Below, piece after piece: positions 33,640-46,057 of a DNA stretch of 64,000 nucleotides (the stretch's first letter is position 1; each line of letters opens with the position of its first letter). The stretch is from Eurosta solidaginis (lineage: Eukaryota > Arthropoda > Insecta > Diptera > Tephritidae). The DNA is taken from contig NC_090323.1 in the NCBI RefSeq assembly GCF_040869045.1, forward strand, positions 259,660,392 to 259,724,391, read 5' to 3'. The notes under the pieces are model-generated. The model ran no database searches. It saw only the letters and a program-made list of their open reading frames with translations, and had not been told where the DNA came from. A program made the translations under genes and the position numbers.

Positions 33640-34440
33640 CGCCACGTATGCTTGTCCCTCCTCCAACTCCAAAATATTTTGATGTCACTTCTACCGGACT
33701 GTATGCAATATTTGTTCCAAATATGAGCCAAATCGCGCATCATAGGTCGCTTTCTATTCATGTATGTATTATGTGTTCCAAATATGGACAAAATCGGACC
33801 ACAAATACACAAATACGATTTATGTGAATATCTCGATCCTTGCGCCACCTAGCGGTGCTTTTTTTGATAGGTCGCTTTCTATTCTTGTATGTATTATGTG
33901 TTCCAAACATGAGCCAAATCGAACCACAAATACGATTTTTGTGAATATATCGATCCTTGCGCCACCTAGCGACGATTGTTTTTCATAAGTCGCTTTTTAT
34001 TCTTGCACGTATTATGTGTTCCAAACATGAGCCAAATCGGACCACAAATACGATTTTTGTGAATATCTCGATCCTTGCGCCACCTAGCGGCGATTTTTTT
34101 CATAGGTCGATTTCTATTCTTGTATGTATTATGTGTTCCAAATATGAGCCAAATCGGGCCACAAATACGATTTTTCTGAATATCTCGATCCATGCGCCAC
34201 CTAGGGGCGATTTTTTGCATAGGTCGCTTTCTATTCTTGTATGTATTATGTTTTCCAAATATGAGCTAAATCGGGCCACAAATATTTTGAGAATATCTCG
34301 ATCCTTGCGCCACCTAGCAGCGATTTTTTTCTTATTATTGCATTGTCATCGGGTTCTGAACTATATGCCAAGTTTCAAGCTTGCAGCTTATCGGGAAGTT
34401 ACTTAAATTTCAATTACAAAATTCGTTCACAACGTGCATG
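33640..34440 (+). repeat. Tandem array of 117-bp modules
   Basis: About five modules, with ATGTGTTCCA anchors at 33771, 33896, 34014 and 34131 and a variant at 34248. Each module carries GAGCCAAATCGG, CCACAAATACGA and CTCGATCCTTGCGCCACCTA. The 149-codon ORF at 33957-34406 is its translation. Past the array, GCCAAGTTTCAAGCTTGCAG and repeated TGCGGCC motifs occur. Confidence 0.85.
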
Positions 34441-34499
34441 CGGCCATGCGGCCGTGCGGCCTACCTGTCAAGTCAATCTCAATAAAACCGTTTAATAAA

Positions 34500-35050
34500 A
34501 ATGAATGCCATTTTTCGTTGTGATTTTATAACTCAAGAAGGGGCTCACCCATCCAAACCAAATTTTTAGGCTTTGTTCTGACGATTCAGTAGATGGTTTG
34601 TGTTTTGAAATTGTAAGAATCGGATACCAGGGTTCGAGATATAGGCTAAGACGTGAACCCAGGTAACCCTAGGATGTGTTTGTACAATATGGGTATCAAA
34701 AGGAAGTTGTTGATGAATGCTATAGTATAGAGTATTTTTCATGCCGCTCCGTGACTAGGGTCTCGAGATATATACCAAAACCTGGAGCCGGATAACTTTA
34801 GGGCGTGTTTGTACAATATGGGTAGCAAACGGGAGCTGTTGATGATTGCTATAGTATAGATTATTTTTCATGCCCCTCCGTGACTAGGGTCTCGAGATAT
34901 AGACCAAAACATGGACCCGGATAACCCTAGGATGTGTTTTAACCACACGAGTATACATTGTAAGTTGTTGATAACTGCTAATGAAAAGAGGGCTTTTCTT
35001 TTCGCTGGGTAACTAAGGACTCGAGATATAGACCAATTGGGAACTCTCCT
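34500..35050 (+). repeat. 130-bp module repeat, third context
   Basis: A leader (CTCAAGAAGGGGCTCACCC) followed by about three modules with GTTTGTACAATATGGGTATC and CTAGGGTCTCGAGATATA. These are close to the modules in the two Helitrons and related to those in the TATACTC family. No clear element ends. Confidence 0.7.
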
Positions 35051-35337
35051 TCAGGTTAAGAGATTGCATTCTTATGTACTACAACCAGTTAAAATGGTAT
35101 ATTCGATCTCATAACAATATAATCTTTTTACCTGAAGGAGCTGAAAAGCGCTCAATGTATGGTGAAATTATTTTGAAATACACACCAAAAACCCATTTGT
35201 TTGGTCAGACCCATCCCACTTAGCCAGCGGATTATACGTTTCCATATTAACATACATACATCAATAATAGTTTAATCATTTACTAAACGATTTGTTACCT
35301 ACTTAGCTACGCTTTTCCACTCTCAAAATTTATGTAC
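35051..35337. other. Spacer, nothing recognised
   Basis: AT-rich sequence without a recognisable gene or repeat. Confidence 0.5.
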
Positions 35338-37558
35338 TTTCGTCTTAACTTACTTACTTACTTAATTGGCGCTTAACCGTCTAAACGGTTATGGCCGTCC
35401 AACAAGGCGCGCCAGTCGCTCCTTCGCTCCGCCAACCGGCGCCAATTGGTCACACCAAGGGAGTTTAAATCGTTTTCCACCTGGTCCTTCCAACGGAGTG
35501 GGGGCCGCCCTCTACCTCTGCTTCCATAGGCGGGTTCCGATAGAAACACTTTCTTGGCCGGAGCATCATCTTTCATTCGCATAACATGGCCTAGCCAGCG
35601 CAGCCGCTGCGTTTTAATTCGCTGGACTATGTTGATGTCTGCGTATAGCTCGTACAGCTCATCATTAAATCTTCTTCGGTACTCGCCATCGCCAACGCGT
35701 AGAGGTCCATAAATCTTTCGAAGAACTTTTCTCTCGAACACTCCCAAAGCCGCTTCATCTGCTATTGTCATGGTCCATGCTTCTGCCCCATATAGCAGGA
35801 CGGGTACGATAAGTGACTTGTAGAGTATGATTTTCGTTCGCCGAGAGAGGACTTTACTTTTCAATTGCCTACCTAGTCCAAAGTAGCATTTATTGGCAAG
35901 ATTGATTCTTCGCTGGATTTCAGTGCTGATGTTGTTGCTAATGTTGATGCTGGTTCCCAAATAAACGAAGTCTTTTACTATTTCGAAATTATGGCTGCCA
36001 ACAGTAGCGTGGTTGCCAAGGCGCATATGCGCTGACTCTTTGCTCGATGACAGCAGGTACTTCGTTTTGTCCTCATTCACCATCAAACCCATCTTTACCG
36101 CTTCTTTTTCCAGCTTGGAGTAAGCAGAACTAACAGCGCGGGTGTTTAGGCCGATGATATCAATGTCATCAGCATATGCCAGTAATTGCACGCTTTTATA
36201 GTATATTGTTCCAGTGCGGTTAAGTTCTGCAGCTAGTATAATTTTCTCCAGCATCAAATTAAAGAAATCGCACGATAGGGGGTCACCCTGTATGAAACCT
36301 CGTTTAGTTTCGAACGGCTCGGAGAGGTCCTTCCCAATTCTGACTGAGCTGAAGGTGTTGCTCAACGTCATTTTGCACAGCCGTATAAGTTTTGCGGGGA
36401 AACCAAATTCAGACATAGCGGCATATAGGCAGCTCCTTTTCGTGCTGTCGAAGGCGGCTTTAAAGTCGACGAAGAGGTGATGTGTGTCGATTCTCTTTTC
36501 ACGGGTTTTTTCCAAGATTTGGCGCATTGTGAAAATCTGGTCGATGGTAGATTTACCAGGTCTGAAGCCGCACTGATAAGGTCCAATCAGCCGGTTCACG
36601 GTGGGCTTCAATCTTTCGCACAATACACTTGAAAGGACCTTATATGCGATATTAAGAAGGCTGATTCCACGATAGTTGGTGCATTTTGCAGTATCTCCCT
36701 TCTTGTGGACTGGGCAAAGAACACTTAGATTCCAACCGTCGGGCATGCTTTCGTCCGCCCATATTTTGCTAAGAAGCTGCTGCATGCGCCTTACCAACTC
36801 CTCGCCGCCGAACTTGAATAGCTCCGCAGGCAATCCATCAGCGCCCACGGCCTTGTTGTTTTTCAATTTGGTTATTGCTATTCTAACTTCGTCATAATCG
36901 GGCGGGGGGACATATATTCCATCATCAACGATTGCGGGATCGGGTTCTTCATCTCTGCGCGGTGAATTGCTGCCTCCATTTAGGAGAGCAGAGAAGTGTT
37001 CCCTCCATAACCTAAGCACTCTCTGGACATCAGTTACAAGGTCGCCGTTTTCATTCCTACAGGAGTTTGCCCCGGTCTTAAAACCTTCCGTCTGTCGCCG
37101 TATTTTTTGGTAGAATTTTCGGGCGTTATTCCTGGTGGCTAGCAGCTCAAGCTCCTCGCACTCACGCCTTTCTGCTTCTGCTTTTTTCTTCCTGAAAAGG
37201 CGTCTCGCTTCCCTTTTCAACTCACGATAGCGTTCACACACTCCTCTTGTCGCGCTCGCTTTTAACGTAGCCCTGTAGGCAGCGTCTTTTCTTTCGGTTG
37301 CAACGCGGCATTCTTCATCATACCAGTTGTTTTTTCGTGGCCGCCGGTAACCAATTTTTTCCTCGGCGGCAGTATGAAGTGCTTTGGAGATATGCTCCCA
37401 CTGCTCCTGTATTCCTTCAGGATGAGTTGTGCCCTCAGAGAGCAGGTGTGAGAGTCGAGTTGCGAAATCATTGGCAGTCTGTTGTGATTGAAGCTTTTCG
37501 ACGTCTAGCTTTCCTTGTGTTTTTTGTTCCTTGTTTCGTTCCTTGTTTCGTCTTAACT
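35338..37558 (-). mobile_element. 5'-truncated non-LTR retrotransposon with 13-bp target duplication
   Basis: The direct repeat TTTCGTCTTAACT flanks the element at 35338-35350 and 37546-37558. The element is on the minus strand, ends in an (AAGT)n-type tail at 35351-35365 and is truncated at its 5' end inside the endonuclease-reverse transcriptase linker. Clean duplications and an open frame indicate a recent insertion. Confidence 0.85.
35373..37545 (-). CDS. Reverse transcriptase of the truncated non-LTR element
   Basis: The frame is open across the whole insertion (over 700 codons), beginning before any ATG; the GTG at 37241 is not a real start. Linker motif NNWYDEECR, then reverse transcriptase: NYRGISLLNIAYKVLSSVL, GFRPGKSTIDQIFTMRQILE, FVDFKAAFDS, GFIQGDPLSCDFFN and LLAYADDIDIIG, then VYLGTSI, LLYGAEAWT and LRWLGHVMRM near the C-terminus. 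The endonuclease is missing, so it cannot move on its own. I leave the clade open; the GDPLS motif and LGHVMRM end are seen in RTE/R4-like elements. Confidence 0.85.
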
Positions 37559-38051
37559 AGCTTACTTATTATTCCCACCTACAAACTTACTTGCATTATA
37601 TTTATATCAACATGTATGTATGTAGCAGGCAGATCGACAACAAAGTAGGCTTTGAAAAGACATCGAACAATATTACGGTGCATTTTTTTTTTTTTTTTTT
37701 TTGCATAGAGAAATACATGAATATTTTGTATAGGTAGGTATATAGAGCTTTGGCTCTTAGCATTAAGAAAATTCTAATTAGGAGAATAAATGACATTGGA
37801 GTGTAAACATCTCTGGAGCGTTTTGTTTGACCTCAACACCATTCGTTAGCAGAATAAACGAAGCAGCCCAATACGTTCAGTAGTGTTCCAAATTACCGCG
37901 GTGGAAATTATTACATAAAAATGCAAATAGTGTTTTTGTTTAATAATTATTGAAGTTTGTGTGAATTTGTGAAAAGAAGAAGGTAAGTTTTGAACTGTTG
38001 AAGTTAATTACACGAATGCATATGGTGTACCACTATTAATGTAGTCATTTT
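37559..38051. other. Spacer with T22 tract and possible noncoding exon
   Basis: A T tract lies at 37682-37703. TTCAGT at 37876-37881 fits an insect initiator, and AAGAAG|GTAAGT at 37983 is a strong donor about 104 bp downstream, so a 5' noncoding exon is conceivable. No coding exon follows before the next repeat. Speculative. Confidence 0.2.
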
Positions 38052-41000
38052 TATACTCAGTTGAGCAGAGCTCACAGAGTATATTAACTTTGATTGGATA
38101 ACGGTTGGTTGTACAGGTATAAAGGAATCGAGATAGATATAGACTTCCATATATCAAAATCATCAGTATCGAAAAAAAATTCGATTGAGCCATGTCCGTC
38201 CGTCCGTCCGTCCGTCTGTCCGTTAACACGATAACTTGAGTAAATTTTGAGGTATCTTGATGAAATTTGGTAGGTATGTTCCTGGGCACTCATCTCAGAT
38301 CGCTATTTAAAATGAGCGATATCGGACAATAACCACGCCCACTTTTTCGGTATCGAAAATTTCGAAAAATCGAAAAAGTGCGATAATTCATTACCAAATA
38401 CGGATTATGCGATCAAACTTAGTAGGTGAGTTGAACTTGTGACGCAGAACTGAAACCTAAGAAAATTTTGGACAATGGGCGTGGCACCGCCCACTTTTAA
38501 ATTAAGTAATTTTGAAGTTTTGCAAGCTGTAATTTGGCAGTCGTTGAAGATATCATGATGAAATTTGGCAGGAATGTTACTTGTATTACTATATGTCTGC
38601 TTAATAAAAAGTAGCAAAATCGGAGAACGACCACGCCCACTTTTGAAAAAAAAATTTTTTAAATTCAAATTTTAAAATAAAAGTTAATATCTTTACAGTA
38701 TATAAGTAAATTATGTCAACATTCAACTCCATTAATGATATGGTGCAGCAAAATACAAAAATAAAAGAAAATTTCAAAATGGGCGTGGCTCCGCCCTTTT
38801 TCGTTTAATTTGTCTAGCATACTTTTAATGCCATAAGTCGAACAAAAATTTACCAATCCTTGTGAAATTTGGTTAGAAAATAGCTTCTATGGCGATAACT
38901 CTTTTCTGCGAAAATGGGCGAAATCGGTTGAAGCCACGCCCAGTTTTTATACACAGTCGACCGTCTCTCCTCCCGCTCGGCCGTTAACACGATAACTTGA
39001 GCAAAAATCGATATATCTTTACTAAACTCAGTTCACGTACTTATCTGAACTCACTTTGTATTGGTGTAAAAAATGGCCGGAATCCGACTAAGACCACGCC
39101 CACTTTTTCGATATCGAAAATTACGAAAAATGAACTTGGTAAAATGGGTGTGACACCTACCATATTAAGTAGAAGAAAATGAAAAAGTTTTGCAGGGCGA
39201 AATCAAAAGCTCTTGGAATCTTGGAAGGAATACTGTTCGTGGTATTACATATATAAATAAATTAGCGGTACCCGACAGATGATGTTCTGGATCACCCTGG
39301 TCCCCATTTTGGTCGATATCTTGAAAACGCCTTCACACTATGGGCCACTCCCTTTTAAAACCTTCATTAATACCTTTAATGTGGTACCCATATCGTACAA
39401 ACACATTCTAGAGTCACCCCTGGTCCACGTTTATGGCGATATCTCGAAAAGGTGTCCACCTATAGAACTAAGGCCCACGCCCTTTTAAAATACTCATTAA
39501 CACCTTTCATTTGATACCCATATTGTACAAATGCATTCTAGAGTCACCCCTGGTCCACGTTAATGCGATATCCCGAAAAGGCGTACACATATAGAACTAA
39601 GGCCCACTCCCTTTTAAAATACTCATTAACACCTTTCACTTGATACCCATATCGTACAAACAAATTCTAGAGTAACCCCTGGTCCACCTTTATGGCGATA
39701 TCTCGAAAAGGTGTCCACCTATAGAACTAAGGCCCACGCCCTTTTAAAATACTCATTAACACCTTTCATTTGATACCCATATTGTACAAATGCATTATAG
39801 AGTCACCCCTGGTCCACGTTAATGCTATATCCCGAAAAGGCGTTCACCCATAGAACTAAGGCCCACTTCCTTTTAAAACACTTATTACCACCTTTCGTTT
39901 GATACCCATATTGTACAAACGCATTCTAGGGTCACCCCTGGTCCACGTTTATGGCGATATCTCGAAAAGGCGTCCACATATAGAACTAAGGCCCACGCCC
40001 TTTTAAAATACTCATTAACACCTTTCATTTGATACCCATATCGTACAAAAAAATTCTAGAGTCACCCCTGGCCCACCTTTATGGCGATATCTCGAAAAGG
40101 CGTCCACCTATAGAACTAAGGCCGACGCCCTTTTAAAATACTCATTAACACCTTTCATTGGATACCCATATTGTACAAACGCATTCTAGAGTCACCCCTG
40201 GTCCACGTTTATGGCGATATCCCGAAAAGGCGTCCACCCATAGAACTAAGGCCCACTCCTTTTTAAAATACTCATTAACACCTTTCTTTTGATACCCATA
40301 TCGTACAAACAAATTCTAAAGTCACCCCTGGTCCACCTTTATTGCGATATCTCGAAAAGGCGTCCACCTATAGAACTAAGGCCCACGCCCTTTTAAAATA
40401 CTCATTAACACCTTTCATTTGATACCCATATCGTACAAGCAAATTCTAGAGTCACCCCTGGTCCACCTTTATGGCGATATGTCGAAAAGGCGTCCACCTA
40501 TAGAACTAAGGCCCACGCCCTTTTAAAATACTAATTATCACCTTTAATTTGATACACATATCGTACAAGCAAATTCTAGAGTCACCCCTGGTCCACCTTT
40601 ATGGCGATATGTCGAAAAGGCGTCCACCTATAGAACTAAGGCCCACGCCCTTCTAAAATACTAATTAACACCTTTAATTTGATACCCATATCGTTCAAAC
40701 AAATTCTATAGTAACCCCTGATCCACCTTTATGGCGATATCTCGAAAAGGCGTCCACCTATGGAACTAAGGCCCACGCCCTTTTAAAATACTCATTAACA
40801 CCTTTCATTGGATACCCATATTGTACAAACGCATTCTAGAGTCACCCCTGGTCCACGTTTATGGCGATATCCCGAAAAGGCGTCCACCCATAGAACTAAG
40901 GCCCACTCCTTTTTAAAACACTTATTAACACCTTTCGTTTGATACCCATATCGGATAAACACATTCTAGACTCACCCCTGGCCCACGTTTATGGCGATAT

Positions 41001-41478
41001 CTCGAAAAGGCGTCCACATATAGAACTAAGGCCCACTCCTTTTTAAAATACTCATTAACACCTTTCATTTGATACCCATATCGTACAAACAAATTCTACA
41101 GTCACCCCTGGCCCATCTTTATGGCGGCATCTCGAAAAGGCGTCCATCTATAGAACTTAGGCCCACGCCCTTTTAAAATACTCATTAATACCTTTCATTT
41201 GATACCCATATCGTACAAAATAAATTCTAGAGTCACCCCTGGTCCACCTTTATGGCGATATCCCTAAATGGCGTCCATCTATAGAACTATGGCCCACTTC
41301 CTCTTAAAATACTCTTTAATACCTTCCATTTAATACACATGTCATACAAACACATTTCAGGGTTACCCTAGGTTCTTTTTACAACATGGTGATTTTCCCT
41401 TACTTTGTCTCCACAGCTCTCAACTGAGTATGTAATGTTCGGTTACACTCGAACTTAGCCTTCCTTACTTGTTTTTAA
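38052..41478 (-). repeat. TATACTC-family repeat, copy 7, expanded
   Basis: Complete: terminal hairpin TATACTC...GAGTATA (38053-38084), GTCCGTCCGTCCGTCC track, GGGCG-box zone, a greatly expanded 130-bp array, TACTTTGTCTCC, and the outer end GTTCGG-TTACAC-TCGAAC followed by CCTTCCTTACTTG at 41460-41471. At 3.4 kb it is about twice the 1.8 kb of copy 3; the difference is array length. Confidence 0.92.
39290..41390 (-). repeat. About 16 tandem 130-bp modules
   Basis: The anchor GTCACCCCTGG recurs at 40191, 40321, 40451, 40581, (40711), 40841, 40971 and 41101, exactly 130 bp apart; earlier and later units are within 1-7 bp of that. Each module has GGCGATATCTCGAAAAGGCG, CACTCCCTTTTAAAATACTC and the CCTTTCATTTGATACCCATA core. 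Neighbouring units are more alike than distant ones, as expected from unequal exchange. Confidence 0.92.
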
Positions 41479-41498
41479 TTTAATTTATTCTTTTTTAA

Positions 41499-44400
41499 TT
41501 GAAAGAAAAATGCCACGACCCACACGAGGAAATATATGTAGGTCGCCGAACGCGTCATGCAAATGCTGCGGCATTACAAAGGCGATCACAGTCTCCAGAT
41601 GAACGAGCACAAGCTAATGCATCGCAGCGTGAACGTAATGCACGAAATAGATCTGTTGTACCTGAAATTATGCGTGCTGCTTTTAATTACAACAGTCAGA
41701 TTGATTACAGTATGTACGGATATATTGGCATGTGTTGTGGTAATGGCAAAGTGAGATTGTCAGCATTAGAAGTTCCACACGAACCATTGTCTTCATTAAT
41801 TTTTGGGACTTCTGAAAATTCAAAGCACTTTTTGAGTCATATTCAACAATACAATTCGGCATTTCAAATAACTTCTTTTGGTGCTACTAACATTATTAGA
41901 GATAATTTTATGCCGACGTTTAAGGTAAATACTTAAAGAGGATTGTCCCAATCAATCTGAATCATAAAAGTATTCTATAGTTTTAAAAATTATTATGCAT
42001 ATACCTAAAATTGCATACATGTTGCAGATTCAGGGCCAAATTTATCATCAAGCTGGTTCGTTATTGCCATACCCCGACGCTGATTATAAATTTTTGCAAA
42101 TTTATTTCATTGTTGATGCAAATCGTGAATTGGATCAACGTTTTGCAATTGCTTTGAATACAAGACGAGAAATTATTTGTGAGCTACAAAGGTTTTTCGG
42201 TCAGCATAATGCATTAGTTCAATTGTTCAAAATTGCTCTCGATCGTATGCCATCTGATAATCACAAAATCGTAATAAGGGCTGATAGAACACCTTTTGGA
42301 GAGCATGAAAGGCGATTCAATGCACCGACAATTGATGAGGTTGCAATTGTAATTCTTGGTGATCAGTTTCAATCCCGTGATATTATACTTCATTGCAGAA
42401 ATTAGCAATTGCAACGTGTTTCGGAACTTCATCGTAGTTACGACGCATTACAATACCCAATATTGCATTGGAAAGGTGACGATGGCTACCATATCAATAT
42501 ACCAATGATTGATCGACGAACAGGTAAATAATATTTTCAGTGTGTTGACATTTCATCATTTGTATAAATTTCTTAAGTCCCATTTTGCACTTATTTTCAG
42601 GTCTACATGTACAGAAAAAATTAGTGCCATGAATTTTTATTCGTCTCGATTGATGGTTCGTCCACAAGAACAAAATTATATCTTAAGATGTGGTAAACTA
42701 TATCATCAGTACATCGTTGATATGTATGCCAAAATAGAAACAGAACGTCTTAATTTTATTCGTTTCAACCAAGCAAAATTAAGATCTGAACAATATATTC
42801 ATTTGCAAGACGCGATAGCGAATGATGCTAATATTAATGACATCGGACGTTTAACTATATTGCCACCTTCTTGTATTGGTAGCCCACGGAATATGACCCA
42901 ATAAGCACAAGACGCAATGTGTTATGTACGAAAATACGGTCGACCGGATCTGTTCATTCATTACATTTACATGTAATCCGCAGTGGGATGACATCAAAAA
43001 CAATTTATTTGCAGGACAGTCGACAACCGATCGTCATGACATTACTGCGCGTGTTTTTCGGCAAAAATGTAAAGCACTTATGGATTTAATTGTGAAATTA
43101 TATGTATTTGGGGAGGTGCGTTGCCATATGTACTCCATCGAATGGCAGAAAAGGGGACTGCCGCACGCACATATACTAATTTGGCTGGTACATAAAATAA
43201 CTCCGGATCAAATCGGTAACCTTATATCAGCTGAAATTCCTGATCACACTGCTGATCCTGAGTTATTTCAAGTTGTCGTTAAAAACATGATACATGGACT
43301 GTGCGGTGAACCAAATGTGAATTCACCATGTATGATTGATGAAAAGTGTTCGAAACGATACCCAAGGCAATTTACTTCAGACACAATAACGGGCAATGAC
43401 GGATATCCGTTGAAGTTGATAATCGTTGGGTGGTTCCGTATTGTCCATTATTATTGAAAATATTCAATGCTCACATAAATGTGGAATATTGTAATTCTGT
43501 CAAATCCATTAAATATATGTATTTGCAAGTATGTAAATAAAGGGAGAGATATGGCAAATTTCGGTATTGCTGGTGATAATAAAAATGATGAAATTACTCA
43601 GTATCAAATGGGGCGCTATATTAGTAGCAATGAAGCTGTCTGAAGGATTATGTCATTTCCAATGCACGAAAGACATCCTGCGGTTGTTCACTTGGCTGTA
43701 CATCTTGAGAATGGCCAAAGTGTTTATATTATAATGTAGCAAATGTATTGGAATGAGCAGCACAACCACCAGCAACTACGTTAACAGCTTTTTCAAATTA
43801 TGCGAAACTGATACATTTGCGATAACTTTGTTATATTCTGAAGTGCCTCAGTATTACACATGGAATGTGTTTTCGAAAAAATTTCAAAAACGTAAACAAG
43901 GAACAACAGTTCATGGGCATCCTGGCATTTTCCAAACAGATGCAATTGGGAGAATATATATAGTACATCCAAACAATGTTGAGTGTTTTTATTTGAGATT
44001 GTTATTAGTTAACGTGAATGTCCCAAAATCATTTCAAGAATTGAGAACAGTCAACGGTCATTTGTGTCAAACATACCGTGAAGCATGCCAACTTTTGCAT
44101 TTATTGGAGGATGATGCACATTGGGATTCAACACTTCATGATGCATCTATTTCGGCTCATCCTCAACAAATACGAATGCTATTTGCCATTATATTATTAA
44201 CATGTATGCCATCAAATTCACTTGAATTATGGAACAAATATAAAAATTATATTGCAGAAGATATTTTAATTCGTATGCGTCAGCATGCAAGAAATCCTTA
44301 TTTGTTGATAACTTTGGAAATGTACAACGAAGCTTTGATAATAATTGAAGATATGTGTCTAACGATTGCAAATAAAACATTAGTACAATTGTGTATGATC

Positions 44401-44499
44401 GCACCAAATCGTGAGATGCATGATCTGTTTGATCGTGAATTGCAACGTGAGCAGGAATTCAATTCTAATGACTTGCGTTATTTGTACAATCGAATATAA
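41499..44499 (+). pseudogene. Helitron Rep (HUH nuclease) half
   Basis: N-terminal segment ends NFMPTFK, where a 103-bp intron (41925-42027, GTAAAT...TTGCAG) leads to IQGQIYHQAGSLLP. A TAG at 42403 interrupts. A second intron (42524-42600, GTAAAT...TTTTCAG) precedes SAMNFYSSRLMVR. The Helitron-like N region has FITFTCNPQWDD, and the HUH motif is in EWQKRGLPHAHILIWL. Frame changes follow near 42905, 42950 and 43420; the tyrosine motif CKYVNKG is readable only in a shifted frame near 43527. A further frame at 43753-44499 carries RKQGTTVHGHPGIFQTD and leads into the helicase. At least five lesions, so not functional. Confidence 0.75.
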
Positions 44500-44504
44500 C
44501 CAAA

Positions 44505-45831
44505 ATGAATATTCAACAAAAACATGTATATGACACAATCATGCAAGCCATTGACAATAATGCAGGTGCATTATATTTCTTGGATGCACCTGGTGGTACA
44601 GGCAAAACGTTCGTTGTATCACTGATTTTAGCGACTATTCGATCGGAACAGAAAATTGCATTGGCACTTGCATCTTCGGGAATTGCTGCTACATTATTAG
44701 AAGGTGGTCGGACAGCACACTCTGCATTAAAATTGCCATTGAATGTACAGGTGATTGAAACTCTAACTTACAATATTTCAAGAAATTCTGCTATGGCAAA
44801 AGTTCTGCGATTAACGTCAATTATTTTATGGGATAAGTGTACAATGGCGAATAAAAAATTACTAGAAGCATTTAATCGAACAATGCAAGATTTACGTGGT
44901 AATCAACAGCTTTTTGGTGGTGCTTTGATATTACTGTCAGGGGATTTTCGACAAACATTGCTTGTAATTCCTCGATCAGATTGATTTGAAGTCATCAGTT
45001 CTTTGGAGATATGTACAAAAATTGACACTGACCATCAATATGCGTATTCACCTACAAAATGATCCAGCTGCCCATGAGTTTTCAAAACAATTGTTAGAGA
45101 TTGGTGATAGTAAAATACAAATCGACAGAACCAACGGATTGATCACTGTACCGAACAATTTTTGTACAATTACGAAATCGATAGATGAATTGATTGAATA
45201 TGTGTTTCCAAATATTCTTCAGAATTACAGAAATCATGATTGGTTGAGAGAACGCACCATTTTAGCACCGAAGAACATTCATATCAATTTTCAAATTCAA
45301 TCAAAACTCCCAGGTATAGTCACGACATATAAATAAATTGACAGTGCTATGAATCAAGATGGGGCAATGAATTATCCAATTGAATTTTTACCGGCTGGTA
45401 TGCCACCGCATTGTTTGAATCTGAAAGTGGGTTCTTTGATTATATTATTGCGAAATATTTATCCACCAAAACTGTGTAATGGCACCAGATTGACAGTGAA
45501 AAATTTATTGCCAAATTTGACTGAAGCTACGATCTTAACTGGTAAATCAAAAGGAGAAATTTGTTTAATATCGCGTATCCCTATGATTCAAACTGGTATA
45601 CCACTTGAATTCAAACGATTACAATATCCTGTGCGTTTATCATTTGCGATGTCCATCAACAAAGCCCAAGGGCAAAGACTTAACATTTGTGGTATGAATT
45701 TGCAGGAATCATGTTTTTCACATGACCAACTTTATGTTGTCTGTTCCAGAGTCGGTACCCCCAGCCGTTTGTTTATTCATGCTCAAAATGGAAAAACAAA
45801 AAATATTGTTTATCCAAATGTTTTGGATTAA
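44505..45831 (+). pseudogene. Helitron PIF1-like helicase half
   Basis: Superfamily 1B helicase: LNxxQ-type motif NIQQKHVYDTI, Walker A FLDAPGGTGKTFV, ASSGIAATLL and GGRTAHS, Walker B as ILWDKCTM (the usual DE is DK, so the catalytic Glu is lost), LLSGDFRQTL, and the C-terminal FAMSINKAQGQ and YVVCSRV. In-frame stops fall at 44982 and near 45334. Family role: unwinds and displaces the donor strand in rolling-circle transposition. Confidence 0.8.
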
Positions 45832-46057
45832 GTTTTAAAATAGCTACCAAATAATAAAATATCTTTTTATTTTTGTAATAAATGAGTTTGATTTAATATT
45901 TCACTTTATACGTAGCGAAGCACGTACCGGGCCGGTAGTATTATATATTTTTACTTACCAATATTTGATTTCTTAAAAAATAGATTTCAAAAACATATCA
46001 AACATTAACCGCAAAATGAACTGGAATGAAAAATTGAAATGGGTAATTCCAGCCTTC

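Larger units (their letters stand above)
41499..45945 (+). mobile_element. Autonomous Helitron, near full length, inactivated
   Basis: Encodes a Rep/helicase polyprotein with two introns over about 4.3 kb, close to the normal size. The 3' end after the stop reads CGTAGCGAAGCACGTACCGG and GCCGGTAGT near 45910-45935, like the usual hairpin and CTAGT end but without a clean CTAG. The 5' TC end was not found: copy 7 of the TATACTC repeat ends 20 bp before the frame, so either it inserted there or the Helitron 5' end was lost. It is a possible former source of helicase for the non-autonomous Helitrons in this window. Confidence 0.8.

Noticed and set aside
33957..34406. 149-codon ORF with repeated SKHEPNRTTNTIFVNI pattern
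   Set aside because: It is a translation of the 117-bp tandem module; the length (117 = 39 codons) keeps the frame open by chance.
39290..41390. Regularly spaced repeats that could be mistaken for a CRISPR array
   Set aside because: Units are 130-bp contiguous tandem repeats without unique spacers, in a eukaryotic transposon context.
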